Assembly: GCA_937895515.1 (NCBI GenBank)
Contig: CALAYS010000077.1
Span: forward strand, 1 to 64,000
Reading direction: 5' to 3'
DNA length: 64,000 nucleotides
DNA from: an uncultured bacterium
Lineage (GTDB): Bacteria > Patescibacteriota > Minisyncoccia > Phycocordibacterales > UBA9973
The notes under the pieces were generated by a model. The model was not told the origin of the DNA, ran no database searches, and saw only the letters and a list, made by a program, of their open reading frames with translations. The translations under genes and the position numbers were made by a program. This document shows, piece after piece, positions 1 through 8,094 of this stretch (within the stretch, counting starts at the first letter, position 1; every line of letters starts with the position of its first letter).

Positions 1-81
1 GTTGTGGAGCCGAAGGCGTTACGACAGGTTGTGGAGCCGAAGGCGTTACGACAGGTTGTGGAGCCGAAGGCGTTACGACAG
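1..81. repeat. 27-bp perfect tandem repeat, three copies
   Basis: Three identical 27-bp units lie end to end from base 1 and probably continue outside the window. The unit is about 60% GC, well above the surrounding sequence. 27 bp is nine codons, so copy number can change without a frameshift in the minus-strand gene, where each unit encodes PVVTPSAPQ. Identity without drift suggests recent expansion. Confidence 0.95.
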
Positions 82-277
82 GGCTTGCAGGAGCACCCTT
101 CGCTGGCTTTGCAGCAACAGCACTCTTTGAGCCAAGAACGCCAACTCCAGCTGCTCCGATTGCAGCTCCAAGAGCAAATGATCCTAGATAATTATGATCA
201 CCCTTTTTATTAGAAGCACCATCAATTCCAAGCCCTATTGCTCCACCGATTGCTGCTACACCAAGTATGCTTTTCAT
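2..277 (-). CDS. Gly-zipper membrane/virion protein with PVVTPSAPQ repeats (partial)
   Basis: I translated the minus strand from the ATG at 277 and found an open frame that runs past the left edge. The first ~55 residues are a double glycine/alanine zipper (GVAAIGGAIGLGIDG, then GSFALGAAIGAAGVGVLG), which suggests one or two membrane-active helices. A low-complexity linker follows, then at least three perfect copies of the nonapeptide PVVTPSAPQ. The + strand frame over this stretch is a shadow. Similar gly-zipper helices occur in the next two rightward genes and in the giant ejected-protein candidates, so a virion or membrane role is plausible. Function is unknown. It diverges from the rightward operon across the 278-532 control region. 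Confidence 0.72.
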   Translation of the reverse strand, partial: MKSILGVAAIGGAIGLGIDGASNKKGDHNYLGSFALGAAIGAAGVGVLGSKSAVAAKPAKGAPASPVVTPSAPQPVVTPSAPQPVVTPSAPQ

Positions 278-332
278 TTGTACATTCCGATTATATTTCT
301 TATTCTTCAGGTGTTATGTTTTTTATCACAAA

Positions 333-386
333 TATGATTATGTCTATGGATATGATTATGTCCTTGGATATGATTATATTTCGATA
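333..386. repeat. Three imperfect 18-bp direct repeats in the divergent control region
   Basis: Units at 333-350, 351-368 and 369-386 share the core TATGATTATGTC..TGGA; the third has drifted. They lie between the divergent gly-zipper genes, upstream of the rightward promoter candidate. Repeated 18-bp spacing could be binding sites for a regulator, or simple slippage. No other function is visible. Confidence 0.6.
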
Positions 387-412
387 TTAAAAAATACTCC
401 ATACTTATTTGA

Positions 413-441
413 TTGACTTGTTATTGTATATTTTGTAAACT
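413..441 (+). promoter_or_regulatory. Candidate sigma70-like promoter for the rightward genes
   Basis: TTGACT (413-418, 5/6 to consensus) and TAAACT (436-441, 4/6) are separated by 17 bp. A transcript would start near 448 and include the palindrome at 456-474 in an ~85-nt leader before the first ATG at 533. It is the best sigma70-like match I found in the 255-bp divergent region. In an AT-rich genome a chance match is possible. Confidence 0.4.
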
Positions 442-455
442 CCGTATAGGGATCT

Positions 456-474
456 TTCGTATTTTAAATACGAA
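456..474. promoter_or_regulatory. Perfect 19-bp palindrome just downstream of the promoter candidate
   Basis: TTCGTATTT-T-AAATACGAA is perfectly symmetrical (9+9 with one central base). It is flanked by near-direct copies of TATAGG(GA)TCTTT at about 446-457 and 476-487. As DNA it resembles a dimeric repressor operator at about +8 to +26. As RNA the loop would be too tight for the full stem. An operator or antitermination-type element are both possible. Confidence 0.45.
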
Positions 475-532
475 CATATAGGTCTTTTATACATTAAAAA
501 AATAATATTTATTATTACAGGGGACTCTCATT

Positions 533-883
533 ATGAGTTTTTTAAAAAGCAGTTATATGACACAGGCAATTAACGCTCTTGACTCTGGAGGGTGGGGAAC
601 GATTGGTGCTGGTGTTGGGGCTGGAATTGGAATGGGCATAGGGACGATATCTGATGATACATCCATGCTTGGCGGGGCATTTAAAGGAGCACTTGCAGGT
701 GGTATAGCAGGTAGACTTGGAATGTATGGATCTGGAATCAAAGGCATAAGAAGCAAAATGACAGGACTTAACGTTAATGAGCAAAAATTTGGAGACTTCA
801 TGAAAGGTACAACGGGTGGTGTTGGCAGAAGACCAATATCCGATGGTGCAGGTGGATGGAATAAGGCTTGGTATAACGAGTAG
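533..883 (+). CDS. Small gly-zipper protein, putative virion protein
   Basis: 116 aa, first gene of the rightward block, with a good Shine-Dalgarno (AGGGG at 519-523, 9 nt from ATG). Residues ~19-66 are very rich in Gly/Ala with GxxxG-type spacing (GAGVGAGIGMGIG; GGAFKGALAGGIAGRLG), typical of membrane-inserting or membrane-packed helices. The C-terminus is Gly-rich and aromatic (GGWNKAWYNE). I recognise no family. Similar composition in the next gene and in the protein at 16660 suggests a family of small virion proteins, possibly ejected with DNA; that is inference. Confidence 0.75.
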   Translation: MSFLKSSYMTQAINALDSGGWGTIGAGVGAGIGMGIGTISDDTSMLGGAFKGALAGGIAGRLGMYGSGIKGIRSKMTGLNVNEQKFGDFMKGTTGGVGRRPISDGAGGWNKAWYNE

Positions 884-894
884 TGGGGTGATAT

Positions 895-1590
895 ATGGGA
901 CTATTTACTGGAATGCTTGATAAAGCAGCACTGAGATCTCTTAATCGTGCAGGTCAAGGGTTAGTAGATGCAGAAAAGGGCGCATCTACATTTGGAAAAG
1001 CGCGTGCTGTTGGTGGAAAGATTCTTGGAAATACACTTGGTGGCGGTCTTCTTGGTGGAGCTGGAAATGCTGCTCTATATGCAAATAACCAACAGGGAAT
1101 TGGTGGATCATTCAGTATGGGTGATGCATTTATGACTGGCGCTGCAGGAGGTGCACTTCTTGGTGGTGTCGTTGGAATTGGAGGAGCAAGAGCGACAGCA
1201 AGAGCAGCAAAGGGAGATGTAGTTAGAGCAACTGCCAAATTTGAAAAAGCCACAAAAAGAGCAAAAGCAAGAGGATTTGTTGGTAGAAGAACAAGAGCTA
1301 AAACAGAAACAGACTGGAGGGAAAGAGTGCCAAATACGTCCACTAGAATTGATAATGCTAAAAGATTAAGACCAACACAAAGTAGGGCACTTACTAATGC
1401 AGGAAATGCAAAAATAAGAAGACAATCACCTGGATATCAAAATGCAATAATGACAAAAGCACAAAATCCAATACAAACCGCAGCAGCTCGTAAGAATTTC
1501 TCACTAAGAGGATCATTACCACGGAGAGGATCATTACCACGGGTGGATCTGAGAACCGGGATTCCATACCAAGGAATTTTAGATATCTAA
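895..1590 (+). CDS. Gly-zipper protein with basic C-terminus, putative virion protein
   Basis: 231 aa, preceded by GGGGTGAT. It starts MGLF, as does the protein at 16660. Residues ~40-105 hold two hydrophobic Gly/Ala-rich segments (GNTLGGGLLGGAGNAALY and AAGGALLGGVVGIGGARA). The C-terminal half is strongly basic, with a short internal duplication (RGSLPR twice, from a 15-bp direct repeat near 1509-1538). A membrane-active part plus a basic tail fits a DNA-associated ejected virion protein, but no known family is recognised. Confidence 0.75.
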   Translation: MGLFTGMLDKAALRSLNRAGQGLVDAEKGASTFGKARAVGGKILGNTLGGGLLGGAGNAALYANNQQGIGGSFSMGDAFMTGAAGGALLGGVVGIGGARATARAAKGDVVRATAKFEKATKRAKARGFVGRRTRAKTETDWRERVPNTSTRIDNAKRLRPTQSRALTNAGNAKIRRQSPGYQNAIMTKAQNPIQTAAARKNFSLRGSLPRRGSLPRVDLRTGIPYQGILDI

Positions 1591-1599
1591 GGTAAAACA

Positions 1600-1947
1600 A
1601 TGACAACACATCAAGAAAATAATGAAGATCCAAACAATGACGATAGTAGAGATTTGGAAGGATATGTAGCGTTTCATCTGCCACGTAGAATTCCATTCTT
1701 TATATTAATTGCCTTTATTGTTCAGATCATGATTGGAATATGGGCTGTTTCTGCTTTTTATTTTGGGCAAAAAGAACTTCAGAACCAATTCAGAGATAAT
1801 GTTGCAACACTAACACAACAGCTCAACGATTTGAAATCAACTATATACACTAGAAATGAAGCAAGTATACAGTTTGAGATCATAAGACATGAAAATATGA
1901 GGCAGGATCAGGAACTCAGAGAGCTAAGAGATAAAGTCAGAAGGTGA
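1600..1947 (+). CDS. Single-TM coiled-coil protein in the lysis cassette
   Basis: 115 aa. A polar, acidic N-terminus (~30 aa) is followed by one clear TM helix (about residues 32-56, IPFFILIAFIVQIMIGIWAV) and a heptad-rich C-terminal helix (LTQQLNDLKSTIYTR onward). Topology is probably N-in with a periplasmic coiled coil. It directly precedes the holin candidate and the spanins, so an accessory lysis role (holin regulator or a second inner-membrane spanin-like protein) is likely. Family not recognised. Confidence 0.6.
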   Translation: MTTHQENNEDPNNDDSRDLEGYVAFHLPRRIPFFILIAFIVQIMIGIWAVSAFYFGQKELQNQFRDNVATLTQQLNDLKSTIYTRNEASIQFEIIRHENMRQDQELRELRDKVRR

Positions 1948-1954
1948 TATTATT

Positions 1955-2221
1955 ATGAGTGATCAAAATAATTCAACAGAACAAAGCGTAGATACCTTAT
2001 GGAATGGAACAGATATAAGCAAGATGAATAAAAAGCAACTTAGATTTGCTGAAAAGATATCATCTACTAAATTTGTTCTTGTATTTTTAAGTGTTGTTTT
2101 ATCAACATTTATGCTTTGGTATGGTAAAATACCTCCTATTATATATTCAGAAATACTTCAATGGACTATAAGTGCTTATATATTAGGTAACGCTTTTATA
2201 CAATCTAAATGGGGAAAATAA
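1955..2221 (+). CDS. Putative holin
   Basis: 88 aa with two predicted TM helices (around 41-57, FVLVFLSVVLSTFMLWYG, and 62-82, IYSEILQWTISAYILGNAF), a hydrophilic N-terminus and a short basic C-terminus (QSKWGK). Size, topology and position immediately before an i-spanin/o-spanin pair match a class II-type holin, which would make lesions in the inner membrane to release endolysin. Good Shine-Dalgarno (AAGGTGAT). No sequence-specific holin motif exists, so the call rests on topology and neighbours. Confidence 0.6.
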   Translation: MSDQNNSTEQSVDTLWNGTDISKMNKKQLRFAEKISSTKFVLVFLSVVLSTFMLWYGKIPPIIYSEILQWTISAYILGNAFIQSKWGK

Positions 2222-2224
2222 AAG

Positions 2225-2563
2225 ATGATGTCACTTACAGGGCGCTTAAGATTGGGTGCCCTTGTTTTATTATGTGTATTACTCATATTTAATATTAACA
2301 AGGCGCATGTTTATCAGGTTAAAAATATAGAACTATCAAGACAGATAGAGCTAAGAGATTTTGAATTGAGGTCTGCAAATGCACAAGCAGAATTTGCCAA
2401 CTTTCAACTAGAACAATCTAGAGAAATGAATATAAAATTACAAGAAGAAAGAAAGAAGATATCTAATAAATATGATAATATTATAGAAAGAAATAATCTT
2501 CTAAAGGATGAAAATATTTCTGAGAAATTGGTTTCAATACTTAATGAAATAAACAAGGAATGA
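2225..2563 (+). CDS. i-spanin (Rz-like inner-membrane spanin subunit)
   Basis: 112 aa. One N-terminal signal-anchor helix (about residues 10-25, LGALVLLCVLLIFNI) is followed by a long charged coiled coil (EQSREMNIKLQEERKKISN and beyond), the standard architecture of Rz-type i-spanins. The next gene is a small lipoprotein, completing the pair that bridges and fuses inner and outer membranes at lysis. The start is ATGATG; either codon could be used. A terminator-like hairpin lies in its first codons. Confidence 0.72.
   Translation: MMSLTGRLRLGALVLLCVLLIFNINKAHVYQVKNIELSRQIELRDFELRSANAQAEFANFQLEQSREMNIKLQEERKKISNKYDNIIERNNLLKDENISEKLVSILNEINKE
2239..2268 (+). terminator. Terminator-like hairpin within the start of the i-spanin gene
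   Basis: AGGGCGC (2239-2245) pairs with GTGCCCT (2256-2262), seven pairs with one G-U, and TGTTTT follows. It begins 14 nt inside the coding sequence. It could attenuate transcription into the spanins or act on RNA stability. Confidence 0.45.
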
Positions 2564-2564
2564 T

Positions 2565-2861
2565 ATGAACAAAATAATTATATTGGCTATGATATTACTA
2601 TCAGGATGTGCAGGAAAGACTGTTTATATAGATAAATATCATAGAATAGATATAGATCCACAATTTACTGCAGATGCAAAAAAACCAAGTCCAAGAGTAT
2701 GGTCTATAAAAGATAAGCAGGGCAATGAACTTGCAAAATATATTATAGACTTAAATATGGCAATTGATGAAGCTAATATTAGATTTAATCTCATAAGAGA
2801 CTATATGATCAAATATAATATAAAGGTTGATAACTTAAATGATAAAGCTAGTAAGAAATAG
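2565..2861 (+). CDS. o-spanin (Rz1-like outer-membrane lipoprotein)
   Basis: 98 aa with a lipoprotein signal: MNKIIILAMILLSGC, lipobox LSGC with the modified Cys at position 15 and Ala at +2, which favours outer-membrane sorting. The mature protein is ~84 aa, charged and partly helical. It immediately follows the i-spanin gene, so the two should form the spanin complex. Its presence is the best evidence for a Gram-negative host. The 3' end overlaps the next gene by 23 nt. Confidence 0.75.
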   Translation: MNKIIILAMILLSGCAGKTVYIDKYHRIDIDPQFTADAKKPSPRVWSIKDKQGNELAKYIIDLNMAIDEANIRFNLIRDYMIKYNIKVDNLNDKASKK

Positions 2862-3321
2862 TCAAGAGCTTGTATATATAAAGCCAGGTGTGTTTGGAAG
2901 ACTTGAGCTTAAAGAAAAGGATGGAACAGTAATAAATCTCTTTACCAAAGAAAAGCATTTTATAGGAACAAAGAAGTGGCCATTTGGCAAGCCAATGGAC
3001 TCATCTGTCCCAGAAGGCACATACGATCTTATGCCATCATATTCAGAATTAACAAAGAAAACAGAAATATTTTTATACAATCCAAAGCAAGGTGTGACAA
3101 TTTCATCAGCTGATATTGAAAGTCCAATACAAAGATATGGATGCATATTTACCTATATGGATATAACAGAGCTTGGAGAAGGTTGCATACAATTAGGAAT
3201 GGATGTTGCATCTAAAAACTCAGAGATTTCTTTGACTGATACAGTTAAGGCATATAAGATCTTCAGAAGATGGAAAGATGATAATCTAGACATAAACACA
3301 ATACGCATAACAAGTATATAA
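2839..3321 (+). CDS. DUF5675-like protein of the lysis cassette
   Basis: 160 aa, overlapping the o-spanin gene. The order VFGRLEL, then VPEGTYDL, a mid-protein RYGCIF, then ELGEGCIQLGMD and a C-terminal region predicted to form beta strands resembles the DUF5675 pattern (short beta-rich proteins with an (I/V)P.GTY core and an EGCI.LG motif). The biochemical role of that family is not established to my knowledge; some members lie near phage lysis or tail genes. Cys residues in RYGC and EGC might be functional. No signal peptide, so probably cytoplasmic or virion. Confidence 0.5.
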   Translation: MIKLVRNSQELVYIKPGVFGRLELKEKDGTVINLFTKEKHFIGTKKWPFGKPMDSSVPEGTYDLMPSYSELTKKTEIFLYNPKQGVTISSADIESPIQRYGCIFTYMDITELGEGCIQLGMDVASKNSEISLTDTVKAYKIFRRWKDDNLDINTIRITSI

Positions 3322-3357
3322 TGCTATATACAGAATATTTTAAATAAAGAGAATTGT

Positions 3358-5388
3358 ATGAGTCAATTATTTCAATTTAAATCAGCAACGGTTCCCTCCA
3401 TAGAGTATGCAGGAGATGAATATCTCTATATCATTACAAACATTGGCTGGACAAATATAGATATAGACACAATAGATTTTGGTCAACTATTAGATATAGT
3501 TGGAAAAGTAAATGCAGGTGATTTATATGCACTTAGAAGAACAAGGCTATTTGATGCTCTTGATGTTAAGCTAGGAACAGATGTTAGTGGTAATTTTGCA
3601 CCAACAATTGCTGGGAAAGCAGAAGAGTGGGATGAGCTTAACGAGGAGTATGTAGCAGAAGATGATCTTCCTGTTAGAAAAATAAGCGCAAGAGATTCCA
3701 AAAAACAAAATATCGTTTCCTATAATGAAGTAGATAGGGAGCTTTCATTTAATTTTGAGGAAATAGGAAAAGGTGGAGGCTTTGTTTGTATTACAAGCGT
3801 ACAGCCAGCAGTAGAAGGAGAAAATACTTTTGTATCTCAAAGCTCATCAGATGAGCTTGTTGTAGAAGAAGTAGTTGTGTCCAACACTAATGTTTTAGTT
3901 ACTGTATTGGCCATAACCGGATCTGAATCACTCAAGCCTGCATGGGTCAGAGTTAACGGAGAAGATGTTGCCTTGTCTATGCACGCGACTGAAAATTTAT
4001 GGACAGGCACAATAGAGCTTGAAAACTGCGGAACTCTTATAACGGCAGAACATGCAGAGGGATCAACTGATGAGTGTGTTGTTATATATCAACCAAGACC
4101 AGAGGTAACATCAGTTGTATTTATTGGAGATTATCCGGCAGTCGGACAAACCCATTATCATTATGATCAAAATGTAACAATAGAAATAGAATCTGATTCA
4201 GTCATATTTGGGGCAGAAACTCTTGCTGTTGATAGTCTTGACGCACTGCAACCACAATCATATATGTCAGAAAATAATGATTTTACAGCAAGCACAACAA
4301 TACAGGTTATTGGAAAAACAGGACATTCAAATGATGGCCCATCCTATGGTGGTGTATGGGTTAGAGTGAGAGACCAATATGGAGCTTGGAGCAATCCATT
4401 TTTTAGCGATGCAAGCAATAATGGCGTTGATCATGTCAATATTATTAATCTCGATAGTGCTAAACCACAGATAGTCGTTAGTGATATAGTATATCCAATT
4501 GGACAACAAGCACTAAAAGTAGATGAGCAAGCCGAGATTATATATTTCTACGACTATACAGAAAGTTTAACCGTCACTGCATTAACTTCTGAATTAAATA
4601 TTTTAACACCAACACCAGCGGTGGGTGCTAGTATACTTGTAGAGATGACATCTGGAACATACAATATAACAAATAATAATGTTAGAATAACTGGAATTAA
4701 AACATCCAATGATACATCTGCATATGTTGATACTTGTGTGTATATTGCAAATAGTGCAGCAACAATAGCCATGACAGGTGTTCACACTTCATCTAGACTT
4801 AGAAGTGGTGGAAATAACGGAACGTCTGCACAGAGCTATCAGGTTGTTGCAACATCAAACCAAAGATTGCTATCAACGCCAGATATTCAGCCCGAGCCTG
4901 GTGGTGGCGTACTAAGTGCACTTACACCATCCAATGTTGTAACTGGTCAAAATTTTACTGGCAATATACAGGTACATGATTCAATAACCAGAAATTCTTA
5001 TAATTTCACATTAGCATCTCCAGCAGTTAATTTGGCCGGAGTTGAAACAGCAACTATTTCTTCTGGTGATTTATACACAATTGGTGGATTTGTTTCTAGA
5101 TCTGGAACTTTTGATGCTGGTGTTGCATATAATGATATAGGGGTTAATGTTAGCGGATTAAATAATGCGACAAAACTCGTGGTGACAATTTCTGCTGTTT
5201 CTGGAACATACGCAACCAACACAACCAATATAAATTATACCTCCGGAAACCATATTTTTACCATAGTATCCACAGGATCTCCTGCTGTGTTTGATGCCAC
5301 AGGAAATGCACTAAGAATAAACGAAGCAAACACTGTTGGCGCAAACACTACAGGACTATTACCATACACAATTGAGGAATTAGCTTAA
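3358..5388 (+). CDS. Large beta-rich virion protein with Ig-like segments, fibre/adhesin candidate
   Basis: 676 aa. The N-terminal ~130 residues look globular and charged; beyond that the protein is Val/Thr/Ser/Asn-rich and beta-strand-like, with stretches recalling Ig-like domains (PAWVRVNGEDVALS, VVTISAVSGTYATNTTNINY). It is joined to the next fibre gene by a TAATG overlap, so the two are translationally coupled. The likely role is a tail-fibre or baseplate-attached adhesin part. No enzymatic motif found, and no family assigned. Confidence 0.6.
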   Translation: MSQLFQFKSATVPSIEYAGDEYLYIITNIGWTNIDIDTIDFGQLLDIVGKVNAGDLYALRRTRLFDALDVKLGTDVSGNFAPTIAGKAEEWDELNEEYVAEDDLPVRKISARDSKKQNIVSYNEVDRELSFNFEEIGKGGGFVCITSVQPAVEGENTFVSQSSSDELVVEEVVVSNTNVLVTVLAITGSESLKPAWVRVNGEDVALSMHATENLWTGTIELENCGTLITAEHAEGSTDECVVIYQPRPEVTSVVFIGDYPAVGQTHYHYDQNVTIEIESDSVIFGAETLAVDSLDALQPQSYMSENNDFTASTTIQVIGKTGHSNDGPSYGGVWVRVRDQYGAWSNPFFSDASNNGVDHVNIINLDSAKPQIVVSDIVYPIGQQALKVDEQAEIIYFYDYTESLTVTALTSELNILTPTPAVGASILVEMTSGTYNITNNNVRITGIKTSNDTSAYVDTCVYIANSAATIAMTGVHTSSRLRSGGNNGTSAQSYQVVATSNQRLLSTPDIQPEPGGGVLSALTPSNVVTGQNFTGNIQVHDSITRNSYNFTLASPAVNLAGVETATISSGDLYTIGGFVSRSGTFDAGVAYNDIGVNVSGLNNATKLVVTISAVSGTYATNTTNINYTSGNHIFTIVSTGSPAVFDATGNALRINEANTVGANTTGLLPYTIEELA

Positions 5389-7373
5389 TGGCTACACCAA
5401 CAGAACTTTATATAAATGCAGAACTTCCTAAGCGCCCATATACTGCGCAATATCCATTGACTCCCGGCCATGTGCCTGTGGCAACTGGTGTTGGCCTGGA
5501 AGTAGAAGCAAGACAATTGGACGTAACAGACGTTGCCAATGCTGCATCTGAAACATATGTAAACGATGCTATTGATGCACTTGTAGATGGCGCACCTGCT
5601 GCTCTTGATACTCTAAATGAGCTTGCTGCAGCAATAAATGATGACGAAAACTATGCAAGCACAGTAACCACAGCACTTGGAAATAGGCTAAGGGTTGATG
5701 TTGATACTCAGGGTTTAAGCGCTACTGAGCAACAAAATGGATTAACTAATCTTGGCGTTACAGAGGTAATAACCGGTGCAAGCATAGATGGTTCAGGACT
5801 AATAACACTTGCTAAAAACGGAACTAATCCAGATGATACCATTCAAGTCCCAACAGCAGTGGACAGTTTATCATTCAACGCAACAACTGGTGAAATGACC
5901 ATTGGTTATACAAATGGTGTAGCAGACTCCACTATAACCGTTGCATCTAATGAAGTTACAGATACGGTCTTCAGGATAAAGGATAATGGAGACAGCACGA
6001 AAAAGATAGCGTTCGAAGCAGGGAATATAACAACCGCAACGACTCGCCTAATTACGATGCCTAACGTTGACGTTAATCTAGGTGATGATTATATTAATGC
6101 ATCATATTCAGTAGCCAATGGATACTTGACCCTACACAGGCGCAAGGGGCCTCCGTCTACTGACATTTTATTAAACCCGAATATTACGATCATTTACGGC
6201 AACACTACTATAGTGGGCGGAACTACTTATGCTATCGGTAATCCACTTGGAGGTCTTGGGTTAACTGCATATCCGTTGGTTGCAAACATAACACTAACTT
6301 TGTCGCCGGTGACAAAACCTATTAAGATATATGTAGGCAACTACAAAGGTACGATTACATTTGCTGGTGGTTTCGTTTGGTCACAAACTGGTATATCAAT
6401 AACTTCAGTTTACGCAACCCCTGGTAGTGTTTTAGAATTATTAGCAGGTTCTAATAGTGAGTTTCTTGGGCCTGAGTGGATATTGTTTGAACAACAGAAC
6501 GGCTTATACGAAGCTGCTGATTTCGCATTAGTAAAAAACAATGACTGGGATAAAACTGTAACATTTAATCTCAGCAGCATAACTGGCAATAAGATAATTA
6601 CAATGCCAGATGGATCCGTTAATCTTGGAACCATTCCAGTAACACATAGTGCAAACAGTAACTCAGTAACTGGAACATATGCAGCAATAACGTCAGGATT
6701 AACAAATACTGCATCTGGTCAATATTCAAGCGTTCTAAATGGAACACTTAATACTGCAGCTGGCAAACATGCAACAATACTTAGTGGACAGTCAAATACT
6801 GCAAATATTGATCAAACAATACTAAGTGGAAGAAATATAACAGGAATAATAACAACAGGTGCTGTTATACATGGTGGTATAGTAGAAGGTGTATCAGGGA
6901 CAGAAGACGCACTCGGAACAACGGTTGTTCAGTACACACTGAGAGGAAGAATAGTTCCTGCTGCAACAAATTGGATATTAGCAAATGGAAGCACGAATGC
7001 AGCAGTTAGTGCTTCTGTAACTACAGCTACATCAATAAAAGGTGCATTATCAACAACAACAAATCCTGATATAGTTAATGCAGTAGGAATTCACGATATA
7101 ACATTTATGATACTTGGAAGTTCTGGATCTCCAAAACCAATGCTTGCTGGACAAAGAAGGGCAATGGTATATTATGATGGAACTACATATACACTTGATA
7201 CTGTGCAGACAATAGGTACCGATCATTCATTTGGTGGAGTAACTTCAACATTTACAGTAGGATTAACTCCATCTGCACCATTTGGATTGTTAACATTCCA
7301 AGTGACAAATAATGAAGCTGCTAATATAGTTGTAAATATAAGCGTAAAATCAACATATAACAATTACCAATAA
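5388..7373 (+). CDS. Tail fibre protein with YadA-like head repeats
   Basis: 661 aa. The N-terminal ~100 residues contain the widespread phage-fibre segment AALDTLNELAAAINDD, usually near the virion-attachment part. Near residues 420-480 there are short repeats of the type NTASGQYSSVLNGTLNTAAG and ILSGQSNTA, which resemble left-handed beta-roll head repeats of trimeric autotransporter adhesins. A beta-rich C-terminal domain follows. It is probably a trimeric receptor-binding fibre, coupled to the preceding gene by a 1-nt overlap. Confidence 0.72.
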   Translation: MATPTELYINAELPKRPYTAQYPLTPGHVPVATGVGLEVEARQLDVTDVANAASETYVNDAIDALVDGAPAALDTLNELAAAINDDENYASTVTTALGNRLRVDVDTQGLSATEQQNGLTNLGVTEVITGASIDGSGLITLAKNGTNPDDTIQVPTAVDSLSFNATTGEMTIGYTNGVADSTITVASNEVTDTVFRIKDNGDSTKKIAFEAGNITTATTRLITMPNVDVNLGDDYINASYSVANGYLTLHRRKGPPSTDILLNPNITIIYGNTTIVGGTTYAIGNPLGGLGLTAYPLVANITLTLSPVTKPIKIYVGNYKGTITFAGGFVWSQTGISITSVYATPGSVLELLAGSNSEFLGPEWILFEQQNGLYEAADFALVKNNDWDKTVTFNLSSITGNKIITMPDGSVNLGTIPVTHSANSNSVTGTYAAITSGLTNTASGQYSSVLNGTLNTAAGKHATILSGQSNTANIDQTILSGRNITGIITTGAVIHGGIVEGVSGTEDALGTTVVQYTLRGRIVPAATNWILANGSTNAAVSASVTTATSIKGALSTTTNPDIVNAVGIHDITFMILGSSGSPKPMLAGQRRAMVYYDGTTYTLDTVQTIGTDHSFGGVTSTFTVGLTPSAPFGLLTFQVTNNEAANIVVNISVKSTYNNYQ

Positions 7374-7384
7374 AGAGAATTAAA

Positions 7385-7660
7385 ATGGCATTATCACAAG
7401 AATATACATGCAACCAATATACATATCCAAATGCATACATTAAGGCACACATAGGAAGAGCAACAGTTGAAGAAACAGCAGTAATGTTCTACGTATGGCC
7501 AACACAAGCAGACAGAATTGCTAATAGACCACCAGTATATTCAGATGCAAGATCTTTACCTACAGATTTTAACATAGCTGCACAAAACCCAATTGAGTAT
7601 GTGTATGCATTGCTAAAAACTCTTCCAGAATTTGAAAATGCAGTAGATATTTTGGAGTAA
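7385..7660 (+). CDS. Small conserved-looking protein between fibre and endolysin genes
   Basis: 91 aa, no TM or signal. It reads like a compact beta domain (YIKAHIGRATVEETAVMFYV, WPTQADRIANRPPVY) ending in a helix (YVYALLKTLPEFENAVDILE). Small proteins of this type often sit after a fibre gene in myoviruses, but I do not recognise the family. It could be a fibre-assembly partner or minor baseplate part. Confidence 0.65.
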   Translation: MALSQEYTCNQYTYPNAYIKAHIGRATVEETAVMFYVWPTQADRIANRPPVYSDARSLPTDFNIAAQNPIEYVYALLKTLPEFENAVDILE

Positions 7661-7665
7661 GTTTC

Positions 7666-8094
7666 ATGATCAATAGCCGCGACATTAAGGAGTTACACCC
7701 TACAGTTGCAAATATGGCTAGTAAGTTTATCAGTGCCTGCAAAACAGCAGGCATTGATATTCTTGTAACTAGCACATACAGAGATGCAGAAAGCCAAAAC
7801 GCTTTGTATGCACAGGGAAGAACAAAGCCTGGAGCAAAAGTTACAAACGCAAAAGCTGGTCAATCATGGCATAACTATAGACTTGCATTCGATGTTGTTC
7901 CACTCAGAAATGGAAAACCAGTATGGGGCACTTCTGGAGAAGATTTAAAACTGTGGAAGGCCATAGGTGCAGTTGGGAAATCACTTGGATTGGAATGGGC
8001 TGGCGACTGGAAAAACATGAAAGAGTTCCCACACTTCCAGTACACCCAAGGACTTACACTTAAAGATTTACAAAATGGGAAAATGATAAAATGA
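7666..8094 (+). CDS. Endolysin, M15-type L-alanyl-D-glutamate/D-Ala peptidase
   Basis: 142 aa, single catalytic domain without a signal peptide or wall-binding domain. Zn-peptidase M15 motifs are clear: STYR (36-39), SWHNYRLAFD (67-76, giving His69 and Asp76), and GDWKNMKEFPHF (113-124, giving His123). The general base that precedes the last His is Glu120, where Ply500-type enzymes have Asp. It would cleave the peptide part of peptidoglycan after holin action. It lies 5 kb from the holin/spanin cassette, between fibre genes, and overlaps the next gene by ATGA. Confidence 0.88.
   Translation: MINSRDIKELHPTVANMASKFISACKTAGIDILVTSTYRDAESQNALYAQGRTKPGAKVTNAKAGQSWHNYRLAFDVVPLRNGKPVWGTSGEDLKLWKAIGAVGKSLGLEWAGDWKNMKEFPHFQYTQGLTLKDLQNGKMIK

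Noticed and set aside
4..213. + strand frame with a VVEPKALRQ repeat
   Set aside because: It is the complement of a better minus-strand gene (gly-zipper plus PVVTPSAPQ) with a sensible start; the + product is low-complexity Gln/Leu and has no ribosome site.
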